Assembly: GCA_014529385.2 (NCBI GenBank)
Contig: CM043959.1
Coordinates: 53,741,253-53,803,252, forward strand
Direction of reading: 5' to 3'
Length of the DNA: 62,000 nucleotides
Source: Adiantum capillus-veneris
Taxonomy: Eukaryota > Streptophyta > Polypodiopsida > Polypodiales > Pteridaceae
In this document: positions 24,157 through 36,069 of the stretch, one piece after another
How the letters are laid out: each line of letters starts with the position of its first letter
How positions within the stretch are numbered: the first letter of the stretch is position 1
Position numbers and translations under genes: made by a program
The notes under the pieces: generated by a model
Databases searched by the model: none
Seen by the model: only the letters and a program-made list of their open reading frames with translations
What the model was told of the DNA's origin: nothing

Positions 24157-25097
24157 TGTGAGGAGTTTTTTCGAGCAAGGAATTGCGCATATGTACATAC
24201 ACATGCATGGTGCATCAAATAAGGAATTGCCCATTTTGCAGAGCCAGGTGGTTACGTGGGGCCCACATGTGTACAGGTAGGACAACATGTACATAGTGCA
24301 TCGATTTTCACTATCACCAGTACCAGTATGTTTTTTCTACAATAATGAGGAGTTTATAGCATGTAAAACTTCTCGAGGAAGCTATCCGCGGGCCGACGAC
24401 ATGAGGTAAGCAAGTGCGTCAGATGGCATCTAGTGGCGTCAGGAGGGCGAACGGGGTCAATATTTGCACGTGGATGAGTACGGACACAACGTGGGTGTTT
24501 CCTTGTGATAATTATGCAGAAAGGTCATCATGAGGACCACTTTTTGGGGCCACTTCACGTGGTGGCGAGATGCATTATTGGAAAAAAGCTGAGTGCCAGG
24601 TGTGCGAATGATGCAAAAAGGTGACAACTATGCACTGCGAGGTCAGTTTTTGGCCTGTTCGGGGTCCGTTTGAGGTCATCTAAAAGGCCAAGGGTGCCCA
24701 ACTAATAAAGCTAAGTGTGGGAACTGAAAAAACAGAGAGAAGACCAGAAAAAACGTGGAGGAGAGAAGAGGAACAGCCGCAGCTGTGTTTTTGCTCATTT
24801 TGGAGCGTGTTTTGGCCGTAAACAGCTCATCCGAGGTCGGATTTGAGCACTTTGACATTGTAGACTGGGGTTTTGGGCCGTTCCGGACGCGATGGCGCTA
24901 TCCATTTTGCCAAATTCCTCACTCTTTTCCTGCTGTTTTTCTGTGTAAGTTTCTCCTATGAGCGAAGTTTCTGCTCTAGTTTGTGATTGTATCTGGTATC
25001 TTTTACCCATATTGTGTGAGCTGTTTGCCCCATTGGTGTTGGCCCAAGCTCATTTGTATCTAAACATTAGAAATTCTCCTCGTTTGAGCTCAGTTTT

Positions 25098-25132
<35 letters not shown>

Positions 25133-25304
25133 AGTGGGCAAGTGGATAGTTTCTCTCCTCTCACTCCAGAGGTGTGTTCCCTGTCTCGGCCAGGTGTGTT
25201 GTGTAAGCCGAGTGGTGCCCCATAGTGTGTGTGTGTGTGTATCTTCCCAAGAGTGTGTGTCGGGTCGTTATAGAGGCGTTGTGTGTGTTTTCATCCTGCT
25301 TACA
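24157..25304 (+). repeat. TR-GAG 3' LTR
   Basis: 1148-bp copy of the 5' LTR, starting TGTGAGG and ending cttaca, followed by the acgt TSD. Confidence 0.93.
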
Positions 25305-26515
25305 ACGTCTCCATCCACTGCATCCGTACAAGGACCCATCCTCTGAGTCAGGGCAGGAAACGTGTCCACAGTGTTCACATGCGATGTGGAAGCCTCACCA
25401 AGGAGTACATCTTTGTAAGAGTGCATCGCTTTGTCCCATGCATCAATCAGCGTGTGATTGTCATTGCATGGAAGTTGCTTAAACGATGCATTCTTGTTAG
25501 CATTAACAGAAGGAACGTAATCACGAGAAGAAAGTGGCGTGCGAATCTTCAGTGCTTTTTTCGGCACCACCTATGTATTGACATCAGCAGGTCCAACATT
25601 TTTGCCTTTAGCAGCAGTCCCATTCCCAAGATCAGGAACTTGCTGTACCTTGCCTTTCCCTTTGTCCACATTGGAAGCCACTTTAGCAGTAGAAACTCCA
25701 CTTTGCTTGGCTTCACTTGTGGGTTTTCCAGTAGGGATGGAGGTGGGCAAAGAAACAGCAGAGGGAGGGGGTTGCAAGACCGGCTCTGGACATTCGGATT
25801 GCATATGACCAAATTTGCCGCATCGAAAACATGAATTCACAAATTTTTCCCATTTAAGTTTAAAGGGGCGCTTACCTACCCATGGATCACCTGAGTCAAC
25901 CATAATACCATCAGGGGTAATCTTGTCCGTGTCCCATAGAATACAAAACCTGTCGGTATTCGCATCCAATTTTGGAGGACAGATAACCTTTCCAAATTGC
26001 GTAGCCAACAACGGCAAGAAATGTCTCCACGTGCGGGGGAAATCAACAATTTCCACCCACACCGGGCATTTGTGATGAATAAGACTCTAGTAGTCTTTAG
26101 TGAGTGCCCACGGGAGAACATGTGTCATCTGCCTATTAAAAAAGAGGGGAGACATCTCAAGCAAAAGATTTCGAGCTTCTATATCTGCGAGCAAAACGTC
26201 ATAAAATCCACGCGCCCCAAAGTAGACACCACGGACAGCTTGTCGCTTAAGGAGAAAATCGACCCATTGGCCGACATCTTGCGCAGTAGGCATTTTCCCT
26301 AGGAAAAACAGAATAACTGCATTCATAGCGTACTGCGCAATTGGGTCCATGAGGTCCTGTACCGGAATGCGCACCTCAAGAGCAGGCGCCTGACCATTCC
26401 ATGCCTGTCGAGCCTCCTCAAAGTCCTCATACAAGCATGCCTTGATCTCAGAAGCTGTCTCTGACGTGGGTTCCATCGCTTTCCGACGCTTAGAGACGCA
26501 CAGTGAGTCAAACAT
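25305..26515 (-). pseudogene. LINE G ORF1 (DUF4283-like plus CCHC), two stops
   Basis: One continuous frame from ATG at 26515 with no indel. Domain order: a DUF4283-like RNA-binding region (residues about 40-190: a NAVILFFLGKMPTAQD block, an RGVYFGARGFYDVL block, WVEIVDFPRTW), a CCHC knuckle (CFRCGKFGHMQSEC), and a low-complexity tail. Two in-frame TAG codons interrupt it at 26087-26089 and 25571-25573; the second replaces a TGG that is intact in LINE D. The TR-GAG element is inserted about six codons before the natural stop. The product would coat LINE RNA. Best ORF1 of the window, but disabled. Confidence 0.85.
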
Positions 26516-26891
26516 AAATTAAACGAAACCCTCTCTTCAAACAAAACCTACTGGCGACAAAATTCTACAATCTACTGTGGAGAAAACCTTGCAAATAACA
26601 TACGAACCACAACTCTGTACATACTTCAGAGAAAGAAGCAACCAAAACCCATAGCAATATACATCTACTGAATTCTGCCCAAAGAAATGAAGCTTGACTC
26701 TGACTCTAACGTGTATACAATCTGCCCTGCCAGTCCTGCACAGCGAGACCACAACTTGGCGTGCAAAACCTACTCCACTGTCATTGACAAACGTGCTGGG
26801 CCGTACTGCACTTCTCAGCGGCGACGAGTAGGAGGGCGCGCTGGGTAAAAAACGTGTAGGAGCAGTCACACAGGGGCAACAGCGCGTACCC

Positions 26892-26892
<1 letters not shown>

Positions 26893-26936
<44 letters not shown>

Positions 26937-27074
26937 CGCTGGCGAAACTAGAGAGGATTGTTGCTGACGCGCTGTCATACACACACACACGCGCAAACCT
27001 GCTTGTTGCTGCTGTGCGCAGGGAATTCATGCGACAAGAGAGCTCCACACGCTGTGCAGGGAATTCACGCGAGC

Positions 27075-27161
<87 letters not shown>

Positions 27162-27204
27162 ACACACACACACTGTTCTGAACACACACACACACACACA
27201 CACA
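26893..27204. repeat. (AC)n and (CT)n tracts in the LINE G 5' region
   Basis: AC at 26893-26932, CT at 27071-27093, AC at 27094-27204 with two short interruptions. They generate spurious long reading frames. Confidence 0.97.
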
Positions 27205-27455
27205 CCCACATGCAAAGGAAGGGGTCGAAATTTGTACTAGGCCAGAGCAGGTGCGCAGAGGTGAACAGCACGCAGGTGTTGCAGTGCGCAGAGCATGTCA
27301 GCGCGCAGGGGACAGACAACGCGCAGTGACTGCAGCGCACAGAGCAGGGCAGCGCGTAGAGGTTGGACAACGCACAGAGGAGACTCAGACAGCAGGAAGC
27401 CACTCTCCCCGTCCACACACACATACACACTTTTTTTTAGTAATGTCAGATTGAA

Positions 27456-30400
27456 TTACCAATGGGAAACCTCAAAACGAGGAAACCCCAAAGAAAATAT
27501 GACAAACAGTAAATCATAAGCAGTCAAAGAAGAGCTCGTAATGACTAAAGGGGAGCTCATCCAAGTCATAGGCAACTTGAAGAGACTGTTGAAGAGATAT
27601 CTTGAAGAAGGAAACATACTCCACTTGAATCTGTTGAAACATGAGGGAATTCCGTGCTCTCCACATTGTCCATAGCATCCAGAAACTAACTCAATCGAAA
27701 AAGTATGCATACGACCGAAGTAATGACGGAAGCACTCCAAAGATCCACAAAAATCTTCAAAAATGTAGGCCAAGGAAATGCGTGCGAAGAGTTGTAGAGA
27801 TGCAATCCACAAACTGTTGCGTACGAGAACAAGACCACAATAAATGTGGAATATTCTCAATGCCTGCACCACAGCGAACACATCGTGAAGAGGCCAATCT
27901 TCTGGAGCGCAGAAATTTGCCAGTCGGGAGAACCCCAACAATGCATCTCCACTTAAATAATCGCTCCTTCAGAGGTAGCTTAGCATGCCCCACTTTCATA
28001 ACTTTACTCTGCCACGAAGTAACACTCTTATTCAGGTAGCTTAGCATGCCACACTTTCAGAACTTTACTCTGCCACCAAGTAACACTCTTATTCATATTC
28101 CATACCTTATTACAATGTTCTTGAATCCAGGAAGATGATTGCAAATGACAATATACTTTCTTTGCAGATATCGAACTCATCAAAGAACCAGCATAGAGCC
28201 AATCACAAATTCGTTTCCCCGCAACCAGCGGCGGAATGGGAGATATCAAGTCAACCAGATCCTCATTGATGTCCCACATGCGCCTGTAGTGCATCCCAAA
28301 CCCAAAGGTAAGAGTAGCCTGTCTAAACGAGAGCACCCGTCCATGAGCGTCTATCACATTTGTTATTCTGTCAATATCTTTCTGGGAGAGAAAGTAAGCT
28401 TGTTTAGGAGAGCGCTGAACAAGAGTTTGATAAAAAACTCGACTCCAATGCAAACTCTCCAATCGAAGTGATTTCCACAGGCGTCATCTCTACCATGCCA
28501 CAACAATTCCCGCGTAACCAATTTCCAATATACTACAAGATTGAAAGCAAAGGGGCATCCAGATATTGTAGCTTCAAACTTACCAAAAACCACATCTCAA
28601 TACGAGGGCTGCCAATGGCTGAAAGTTGGCGTAGAAACCGCATGAGAGCACACAAACTCAAAAACATTTGCGTCCAGGGTTGTTTTTGCTCAACCAACAC
28701 CCATAACTAAGTAGCCTTCTTTGTTGTAATATGAGAACACAAATGTAGAATATTCAGATCACCACAACGCTTTGGAGTACACAATTTATCCATCGCAAGC
28801 AATCGCATGCCCTTTTTTTTGGGTGGAAGTAGACCAGAAGTGCTCTAAAATCCGAGACGCGAAGGCTTGAAGACGAGGGGGTGGCCAATGCAACAATGGT
28901 AGGAAAAATTGTAGGTATGTCACCAAGATAAATTTCACTATTCTGAGTCTTACATGTAGCGGCCAGGTAGATAATTTCCAATAGTGCACTTTAGATCTCA
29001 ATTTATTCTCAACCTAATCCAATAATTTTGCATTGTTAACTGACCAAGCCAACGGATAACCAAGATGCCTTACAATCTGATCAGGCTTCTCTATCTCACC
29101 TAGCCATAATATAGAGTGCCAATCCATTTGATGCAACGACAACAATTTAGGTGTTCAGAAATTCACTTGCAGACGTACAACCAACCCATAAACATGTAGT
29201 GCTTCCATAGTGCATCGAACATCCTCAGGTTGATTTCTAGGCAAAAAACATGGAGTCATCCGTTTACGCTTGCGCCACAAAATGATCACGAGATGGCAAT
29301 TCCAATCCATGTAACTGGTCAGATGTCGATAAGGAGTCCAGATACAACAACAGAGGATGTGTAGCAATAGCATACAACACTGCACTCAAAGAACATCCTT
29401 GTCTAACGGATCGACCAAGATCCCATAACAGAGTCAGGTCACCATCAAGAATTCCAGCAGGTTGACTATGCTTATAAAGAAAATAGACCACCCGACGCAT
29501 TCTGGATCCAAAGCCCAAAGCCGTCATGATCTGAGCAATGAAGTCCCAATGAATCGTGTCAATTGCTTTCTCTATATCAGCCTGTATGATAAGTACATCT
29601 TGTCTAGTATATTTTGCATACTCAATTCCAATGAAAGCATCAGCAATATTATCCACAATTTGTCGGCGAGGGATGAATCTATACTGAGTCGGATGTATAC
29701 TAGAGAACAAATGATCATTAATACGTGCAGCTATCATTTTCAACAACAATTTTTAAATGATTGGCATAAGCGTTATCGAACGCCAATGTGAGAAGTATTC
29801 ACATAATGCTTGATTGGGCAACAATTTCACCAGTCCTTCCTTCCACGATTGTGGCAAAGATTGCGTAGTCCATGCATGATTTATCATGAAAAGGAGAGGT
29901 TCCTTAAGGGACTCCTAAAAGCGAAGGAAAAATTCTATCGTAAGACTGTTCCATCCAGGTGATTTCCAATGATCAAGATGCAACAAACTGTCGTGCAATT
30001 CAAACCAGCCTCAAGAGTAGTTACATCATTCATTGTTAATATAGGATGTACATACGACAACAGTAACTGTCTGGCTTGCAAAACCTCACTTGAGGGAGTC
30101 TCAAGCCTAGCAAAAACCCGTTGAAAATGATCCACTATGGAATCCGCCAATTGACTTTTATTGGCCGTTTGTTGCCCAATATGGTCCTTAACCCTTTTGA
30201 TAGAGACAGGTGCAAATGTTTAAAAAGCTGTTTCGATGAACAACCTTTATCCATAAAAGCCTATTGTCTCGATCTAACCTTCCATTTTTCAAGTTTCCTC
30301 TGTCGTTATGCATCAAAGAGGCTTTGGCTGCACATAATTCCTCTTGTTCCGAATCAGTAAGCCGTCTAGTATCTGCAAGACTTTCTAAAGCTTGACAAAT

Positions 30401-31384
30401 CGCCTGGTCTTCCTGCACTTTATCTCTCAGTTGGTAATGAACCATAATCCTTTATGACTGCTTGGATCTGCACGACAAAACAATACAAGGCCACATCCAC
30501 ATCGATAAACATATGAGAGACAAGTGGAGGAATCACCGCTTCAATCAAGGTTTGGAATGCCTTGTGTGAAAGATATGCATTATTAATTTGCAACAACCGC
30601 TTACGGGGAAGCGGAGAATCTGCATCTAATGCCTTAAAATAGACCAAGAGCCAAAGAGTAAAATGATCAATTAGAGTAAAGGAACGATTCACATATCACA
30701 TGCAAACATATCATATTGCGGAGTGCCCAATACATACCAACGATCCAATCGTACTCTATATCCAGAGTGAGCATCATGAGTAAAAGTATAACCCCGGTCT
30801 GAAGAGTGAGTATTGGCCCACAGATCCAAAGCCACCTGTATTACTGACCATAGCATCCTAAGAAGAACGTTCAGAGCTCAACATATGCGAATGGCTAGTT
30901 GTATTGTCCGTGTTTGCAGGTGCATTATTAAAGTCCCCGCACCAAAAAGCATGCGAACACCAGGGGTATTTGACCAAATCTTGCCAAAGATGACTTCTTT
31001 GTGCTGAGGCAGTATAAGCATAAATACCAGCAAATTCCAGAATATTCCCTTGTACGAGACATTGAACGACCATCCAATGCCTTGCTGGGTCATTATGGGC
31101 CAAAACCGGCTGCAATTCATGTCGCACCATCATTAAAACACCCGAAAAGGACCAGTCCCAACATAGGCAATCCAGAATCCCGCATAAAACAAAGATTCAC
31201 CAACAAAGTCGTACTGATTATGCTTTTGTAACACCACTATATTTACTTTATTTGTATGTACATAATACCAGATTAGCTTCCACTTGTCTTTGTTGCACAA
31301 TCCACACACATTATATGTAAAACATCTAAAAGGAGAATCCATCTCTACAGTATTTACAAGAGAAGCACGAGGCACAATCATCAA
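27456..31384 (-). pseudogene. LINE E ORF2 (EN-RT-zf-RVT), broken
   Basis: Endonuclease: 31384-30858 (the YNVCGLCNKDKW start block and a GDFNN motif near 30930). RT: 29749-29264 holds the FIPRRQIVDNI block, IQADIEKAIDTIHWDF, and SVRQGCSLSAVLYAIATHP. Post-RT block: around 28460-28030. zf-RVT: 27940-27760. Frames change at least seven times. The A-I-D in place of A-F-D in the RT motif is unusual for the family. Confidence 0.87.
27973..28094. repeat. 61-bp tandem duplication in LINE E
   Basis: Two adjacent 61-bp units (27973-28033 and 28034-28094) starting aggtagcttagcatgcc, with three or four differences. LINE C has only one unit at the same place (10805 onward), so the duplication arose in E. 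Confidence 0.88.
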
Positions 31385-32083
31385 GTAGAATTGCCCGTAG
31401 GCACATCCGCTTCTATACTAACAGTCAATAAAGCGGATTCCATATGCGTTCCTTGCGGGGTGACTGCTATTGACACAGACAGACACACACAGGCTGGTTG
31501 TACAGAAACCTGCTGCTTGAAAACTTTAATCAAACTAAAGACCTAATGATTTTACAGAACCAACAAATATACACTCAAACTCACACCTCTCTCTCTCTCT
31601 CACACAAAACGACAGGACCGCGTGCAGGCGAAATTAAACTTCAACCACCGGCGCACTGTGAATGGCTTGCACAGGGTAGATGTTGTGCAGGACAGAGTCG
31701 CGCGACAGACGAGTGGCAGAAGGACCTACCACACACCCATATCCCCCACCACACACACACACCCACCCAACACACACCCACACCCACACCCACAGCGCTG
31801 ACTCTGAAGACCAGCCTTCACACACACATGCACCAATTCAGAGCGCAATCTGAATAGAGCTCTGCTGGTCCACTGCGCAAGGGCAGCCTTCTGCGTTGAG
31901 AGCTGACTGTAGCAAACGGAAGGACAGGGCGCTCAGAGCAGCCGGCAATTCACGCAGTCGTGCAGGGCTCGAAGAGGCAGAGGGGGCACAGAGCGTGCAG
32001 CGGCTGAAAGCTCACAGAGCGCGCGACAATATTTTTCCTCACCCAGCATACCCTCTCTCTCGCACACACACACCACTATGTCC

Positions 32084-32086
32084 TCA

Positions 32087-32141
<55 letters not shown>
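32084..32141. repeat. (AC)n tract near the intron end
   Basis: CA repeat with one interruption, ending about 60 bases before the splice acceptor of the host exon. Confidence 0.95.
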
Positions 32142-32143
<2 letters not shown>

Positions 32144-32201
32144 CAAATATCTTAGAGAATGTTCCTTAAGGTGCCCATGAGGTGTTTTTGTGGAATTTCA
32201 G

Positions 32202-33281
32202 GATCAGGAGTTCAAGTTCAATGTGCAGGAAGAGGAACTAGTGAGGCTAAGATCGGAACTGAAGCAGAGTAGGACCGCTGCTGATGCTGCAAAAACTAAA
32301 GTGCTATCAATTGACAAGGAGCTCAACATCCTTAAGCGAGAAAAGGAGCACCTTGAAGCGAGACTAAACATAGAACTAAAGAGGTCAGGAGATGCAGAGA
32401 CCAAGTTAAGATTAGCGGAAAAAGAGTTGAAATCAGCCCTGGATCGCTATGAGAAGGCCTGGGATGAGGCTGAGACAGCAAGAAAGGGAAAACTGGAGTT
32501 TGAAAGGATTGCCGCAGAAAGACTTGCTGCGCAAGTGAGTGCTGAGAGGAGATATGAAGTTCTTGTTAGAGAAAGGGATGACCTCTCAGAAGAGATAAAT
32601 AACCTACGCATGGCTGAGCAAGATACTGTTTCAAGGGTGAAATCTCTGGATAAAAAGTTGGAGGAAAGAGATAAAGAGATGGGGGACCTTTTGGACTCTT
32701 CTCATAAGCAGAGGGCCAACACAATTCATGTTCTAGAAAGCTTGCTGGCTTCAGAAAGGCAAGCATGTGGAGAGGCCAATGCTCGGGCAGAGGCTCTATC
32801 CATGCAACTACAAGCAGTACAAGGAAAGCTCGATTTGTTGCAGCAAGAGTTCTCAACAACCCGATTGAATGAGACTGTGCTGGATAGCAAATTGAGAATC
32901 CGTCATGGAGGGCCATGCAATGTATCTCCGTCTCCAGGAAAGAGGGCCAGGGTGGATGATAGTATGCTTGAGGACTCGGTCCATTATGCTGAGGTGAATG
33001 CAAATAACCAAAACACAGCCCAAAAACCCAACAACTCCAGCATTGAAAATGGTTGTAGCCCTAGGCATAGTCATTGCGATACACCTGCAAAGCCAGATGA
33101 CAATAGAACATCGACAAGTGATTCAAAGGACTCAGATGACTACACCAAGTTTACGATTCCTCGGTTGAAGCAAGAATTGACCAAAGCTGGCTTTGCGGAA
33201 GAGCTGCTGCAGGTGAAGAACCCCACAAAGAAGGAGGTCATTCAGCTTTATGAAAGACTCGTGCTTCAAAAAGGAATGTAG
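32202..33281 (+). CDS. Guanylate-binding protein (GBPL3-like), 3' coding exon
   Basis: A 360-codon exon, open from the acceptor at 32200-32201 (tttcag/GATCAG) to TAG at 33279-33281. Residues about 1-240 are a long charged coiled coil (heptads rich in E/K/R/L). A basic patch SPSPGKRARVDD follows (possible nuclear signal), then a Ser/Asn/Asp-rich linker. A conserved tail contains KFTIPRLKQELTKAGF and NPTKKEVIQLYERLVL, recalling the C-terminus of plant GBPL3-type guanylate-binding proteins, large dynamin-like GTPases that in Arabidopsis form nuclear defence condensates. The GTPase domain is not in the window, so upstream exons must lie left of base 1. Codon use and absence of stops contrast with the surrounding transposons. 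Alternative: another nuclear coiled-coil protein. Confidence 0.78.
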   Translation, partial: DQEFKFNVQEEELVRLRSELKQSRTAADAAKTKVLSIDKELNILKREKEHLEARLNIELKRSGDAETKLRLAEKELKSALDRYEKAWDEAETARKGKLEFERIAAERLAAQVSAERRYEVLVRERDDLSEEINNLRMAEQDTVSRVKSLDKKLEERDKEMGDLLDSSHKQRANTIHVLESLLASERQACGEANARAEALSMQLQAVQGKLDLLQQEFSTTRLNETVLDSKLRIRHGGPCNVSPSPGKRARVDDSMLEDSVHYAEVNANNQNTAQKPNNSSIENGCSPRHSHCDTPAKPDDNRTSTSDSKDSDDYTKFTIPRLKQELTKAGFAEELLQVKNPTKKEVIQLYERLVLQKGM

Positions 33282-35320
33282 TGTGATGGGGTTTTAATGA
33301 ATATAGCACCTTCCAAGGTTTTATCTATGTTTGTTGGACAATTTGTATAGAAATTTTCTTAGTAGCAGAAGGCTTCTTTTGGTAGATACTGGTGTAGTCT
33401 ATTGTTGTAAAAATCGCCATCACATTGGCTGAACTTGGAATGTAGAGCTGTTATGTACATTTTGTCATGCAATTTTGCTTCATTTGTACACATCATATGA
33501 GTCTAATACTATTGGTGTGTGGGGGTCTACAGCTCCCTTTGATGACATACCCCATGCTATTTTTTTTTACCAAGGTTTGTAAATTCAAGTGTCACTACTT
33601 TCAATGTCCTGCCTTTTAATGACTCATGAAGTTGAAGATTGGAAGATTCAGTTTTAGAAATTCTATTCATCAAATGAAAAGGTGTAAAATTGATAGTAGG
33701 ATAATAAGACTGACACCTTTTTGTAAGCAGGCGGTCTGAGTTATCTTCTTTTCTTTTATTTCCTTAGATGTTTTCTTCTTCTTTTTTTTTTTTTGGGTGG
33801 GGGGGGGGGGGGGGGGGGGGGTCATATGTCATGGGTCATGGGTCAAGGCGATTGCGGAGAATATTGGAGTTCAATATCCAAGCCAGACATATTTGAGGAG
33901 CAATGGATGGACTCATTTATAACAGCCTTTGGGTCTTGCTTTTAAGCATTGGCTGCCAATGGATGGACTGAGTTATAATAGCTGTGGGATGTTCAACGTT
34001 GCTTTTAGCATCTGGCAGAAGCGTGGCAAGGTTGAATAAATGCCTTTCTCCATAAAAACTAGCTCATCCTCAAATATAGCACAGCTTAACAAGTAGCTTG
34101 GAGATACGGCGAGTTTTGTGCATGCATTTGGAGCCTCTGGATCAGCTGTGACATTTCTTACATCATGTGGATGATACCTCATATGGGGACTTCGGTCTGG
34201 TGTTGCTGGCACGATCGGACTTTTATTTTCTGCCAATTCTAGAGTGTATGCGATGCTGTTTTTGGGTTTGCCTCCTGAGGCACATATATTTTGGTGTGCT
34301 GTCTGTGCCATTCTGTCCTTCAACAGGGTGTTGTGCCTGTGGACGGCCTTTTGGGTAAGCAGTTTCGTGGTTCTCATCCTTTTTATGTGTTTGCTCTCAG
34401 GCTCACATATGGCTTTTGTGTGTTGTGTGCTGACACCAGTGTATTGCGGCTTGATGAGCAGTCTCCTGGCTTCTGCAGTTTGAGAGGGACAGATGAGAAT
34501 ATGGTATCTTAAATTGACAGAATTGGGAATGACTGGATATGCTGCTTGCAGGAATTCAAGAGGTCGGCATCGTCGCTAAATGACACTCACATTCTAGGAG
34601 GGGTAAAAGGCCTGAGGTCATCAGGTGCACCCCTCGTTTCAGTATGGGGGTGTGGAAGACTTAATGGCATAGATGTCCTCTGTAAGAGCCTTCTACCTTT
34701 GCTGCTATGCTTTCCAGCAGATGGGTAGAGCTTTGGCACACTTTTCTCGTAGTGGGGCATGTTGAGGGTTCACAATATAAAGGCGTGGCTAAAACTACAA
34801 GGAAATCTAAAGATGGGCAAGGTTCAATCTTTGAATATCACACCCCTCACCACCAATATTGTGTGGTTGCAGGCTTGGAAGAGCTTGCACAAAGGTCACT
34901 TGAGGCTCCATTGATCTCATCTCACTATGTTTTCTCATCGACTAAGCTTGTCGCGGATCACACATCAAAGACTTGTCGACATTCACTGCCAGTACCTGAT
35001 TTGCATCCCTTCTACAAGACTTCCCCATGTCTCCATTAAATTGGACGTATTATCTTGTGTTGAAATGCCAATTACCCTAGATCTGTACCTTGCAAAAGAA
35101 GGCAAGTAAAACGATCCTTTAAACACACTAGAAGGTCATTAACAGAGAGGTGAAAGTGCTGATATTTAGTCAAGCAAGATCTTGGACACTCATGGATCCG
35201 TTAATGGCGGAAAAATTAAGCCTTTCCAACACCATTTGGACCCCGTTTTTGGCCTGACGGGCTTTGAATCCTTGATACTCAAACGTCATGGCCACATACC
35301 AAAATTCGTTTTTAGAACGC
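33282..35320 (+). other. 3'UTR of the GBP-like gene, then unassigned DNA
   Basis: The first 200-300 bases after the stop are AT-rich and probably 3'UTR. Beyond about 33560 I see no recognisable gene. A T13/G23 homopolymer lies at 33782-33821. A minus-strand frame of 134 codons at 33973-34377 resembles nothing I know. A possible acceptor (cttgcag) precedes a short open stretch at 34551, without further support. Confidence 0.5.
33782..33821 (+). repeat. T13 then a 23-base G run
   Basis: Homopolymer T followed by gggt and an uninterrupted run of 23 G (33799-33821). Could fold as a G-quadruplex; length is prone to sequencing error. Confidence 0.9.
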
Positions 35321-35324
35321 ACGC

Positions 35325-35331
35325 GCACGCG

Positions 35332-35392
<61 letters not shown>

Positions 35393-35478
35393 TAGCTATG
35401 GAGAATCAACTCTTTGTTTCGCGTTTGAGATACATCTGCTTTGCAATCTTTTTGAAGCTATAAGAGAGAGAATGAAAG

Positions 35479-35517
<39 letters not shown>

Positions 35518-35690
35518 AGGCAGCTATGGAGAATCAGTTCTTTGTTGTGCGTCTGAGATACAAAGCAAGAGAGAGAGAGAGAGAGAGAGAGGACTAGGCA
35601 GCTATGGAGAATCAGTTCTTTGTTGTGCGTCTGAGATACATCTGCTTTGCAGTCTTTTTGAAGATTTAAGAGAGAATGAAAGATGAGACC
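35325..35690. repeat. GA microsatellites within a three-fold degenerate repeat
   Basis: (AC)(AG)n at 35325-35388, (GA)n at 35466-35513 and (GA)n at 35570-35592 separate three copies of a unit containing agctatggagaatca and gagatacatctgctttgc (35392-35465, 35518-35568, 35597-35665). The middle copy is short. Repeat expansion of a GA-flanked unit is the simplest reading. Confidence 0.88.
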
Positions 35691-36011
35691 GGGTAGCCCT
35701 TTGAAAAAGCAGACAGGGAGCCGTTGCGAGTGTCATGTGTGTAGTGTGTGAGTGAGAAGAGGAGAGAGAATGGTCCAACCTCCTATAGTCGGTGGCTGCA
35801 TTTGTCGCCGCGTGGATGACATTTTTCTCTACTTTATAGAAAGTATAGGTTTGGAAAGTGAGTAGGGGGTGTACCCAATTGGAGAAAATCAGAAAAGCGA
35901 CAGAATCTCTCAAGGTTTGTTTCGAAGCTGAAGATGGTGTCGTCGCTGAATGGAAGGTGTCGTCGAGCGCCAAAGCAGGCAGAGAATCGCCCCGGGGATT
36001 TGCCGCTGTTG

Positions 36012-36015
<4 letters not shown>

Positions 36016-36067
<52 letters not shown>
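36016..36067. repeat. (CT)26 microsatellite
   Basis: Uninterrupted CT repeat at the edge of the third-family LINE remnant. Confidence 0.97.

Positions 36068-36069
<2 letters not shown>

Larger units (their letters stand above)
20385..25304 (+). mobile_element. Gag-only LTR retrotransposon (TR-GAG type)
   Basis: A 4920-bp element with 1145- and 1148-bp LTRs (TG...CA), a primer-binding site, a leader of about 1.07 kb, one gag gene and a purine tract. The gag stop (24106) is only about 50 bp from the 3' LTR, so protease, RT, RNase H and integrase are absent by design rather than by a visible internal scar. This layout matches TR-GAG elements, non-autonomous relatives of Ty3/gypsy that keep only gag. 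The LTRs differ at roughly 15 positions by eye plus TG-repeat length, so insertion was fairly recent. A partner element would have to supply pol. Confidence 0.9.
25305..27420 (-). mobile_element. LINE G, ORF1 and 5' region (right of the TR-GAG insertion)
   Basis: Continuation of LINE G. ORF1 spans 26515-25305. The stretch 26530-27420 upstream of it has no gene and is taken as the LINE 5' region: AC tracts (26893-26932, 27094-27204), a CT tract (27071-27093), and a GC-rich degenerate repeat of gcgcag-type units (27230-27410). A similar GC-rich stretch precedes LINE E (31830-32030). The right edge is the poly(T) of LINE E at 27431. Confidence 0.8.
27431..32080 (-). mobile_element. LINE E (family 1), lacking ORF1
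   Basis: Minus-strand LINE with T8 at 27431-27438, preceded by CA repeats, then 3'UTR, zf-RVT, RT and endonuclease up to 31384. At about 31436 homology to LINE B stops where ORF1 should begin. Family-1 5' sequence reappears at 31608-31740 (gcgtgcaggcgaaa...). ORF1 therefore appears deleted. A GC-rich 5' region follows to about 32080. Right border approximate. Confidence 0.8.

Noticed and set aside
33973-34377. 134-codon minus-strand open frame
   Set aside because: No motif, no splice or promoter context, and plus-strand frames of similar length overlap it. Left as unassigned.
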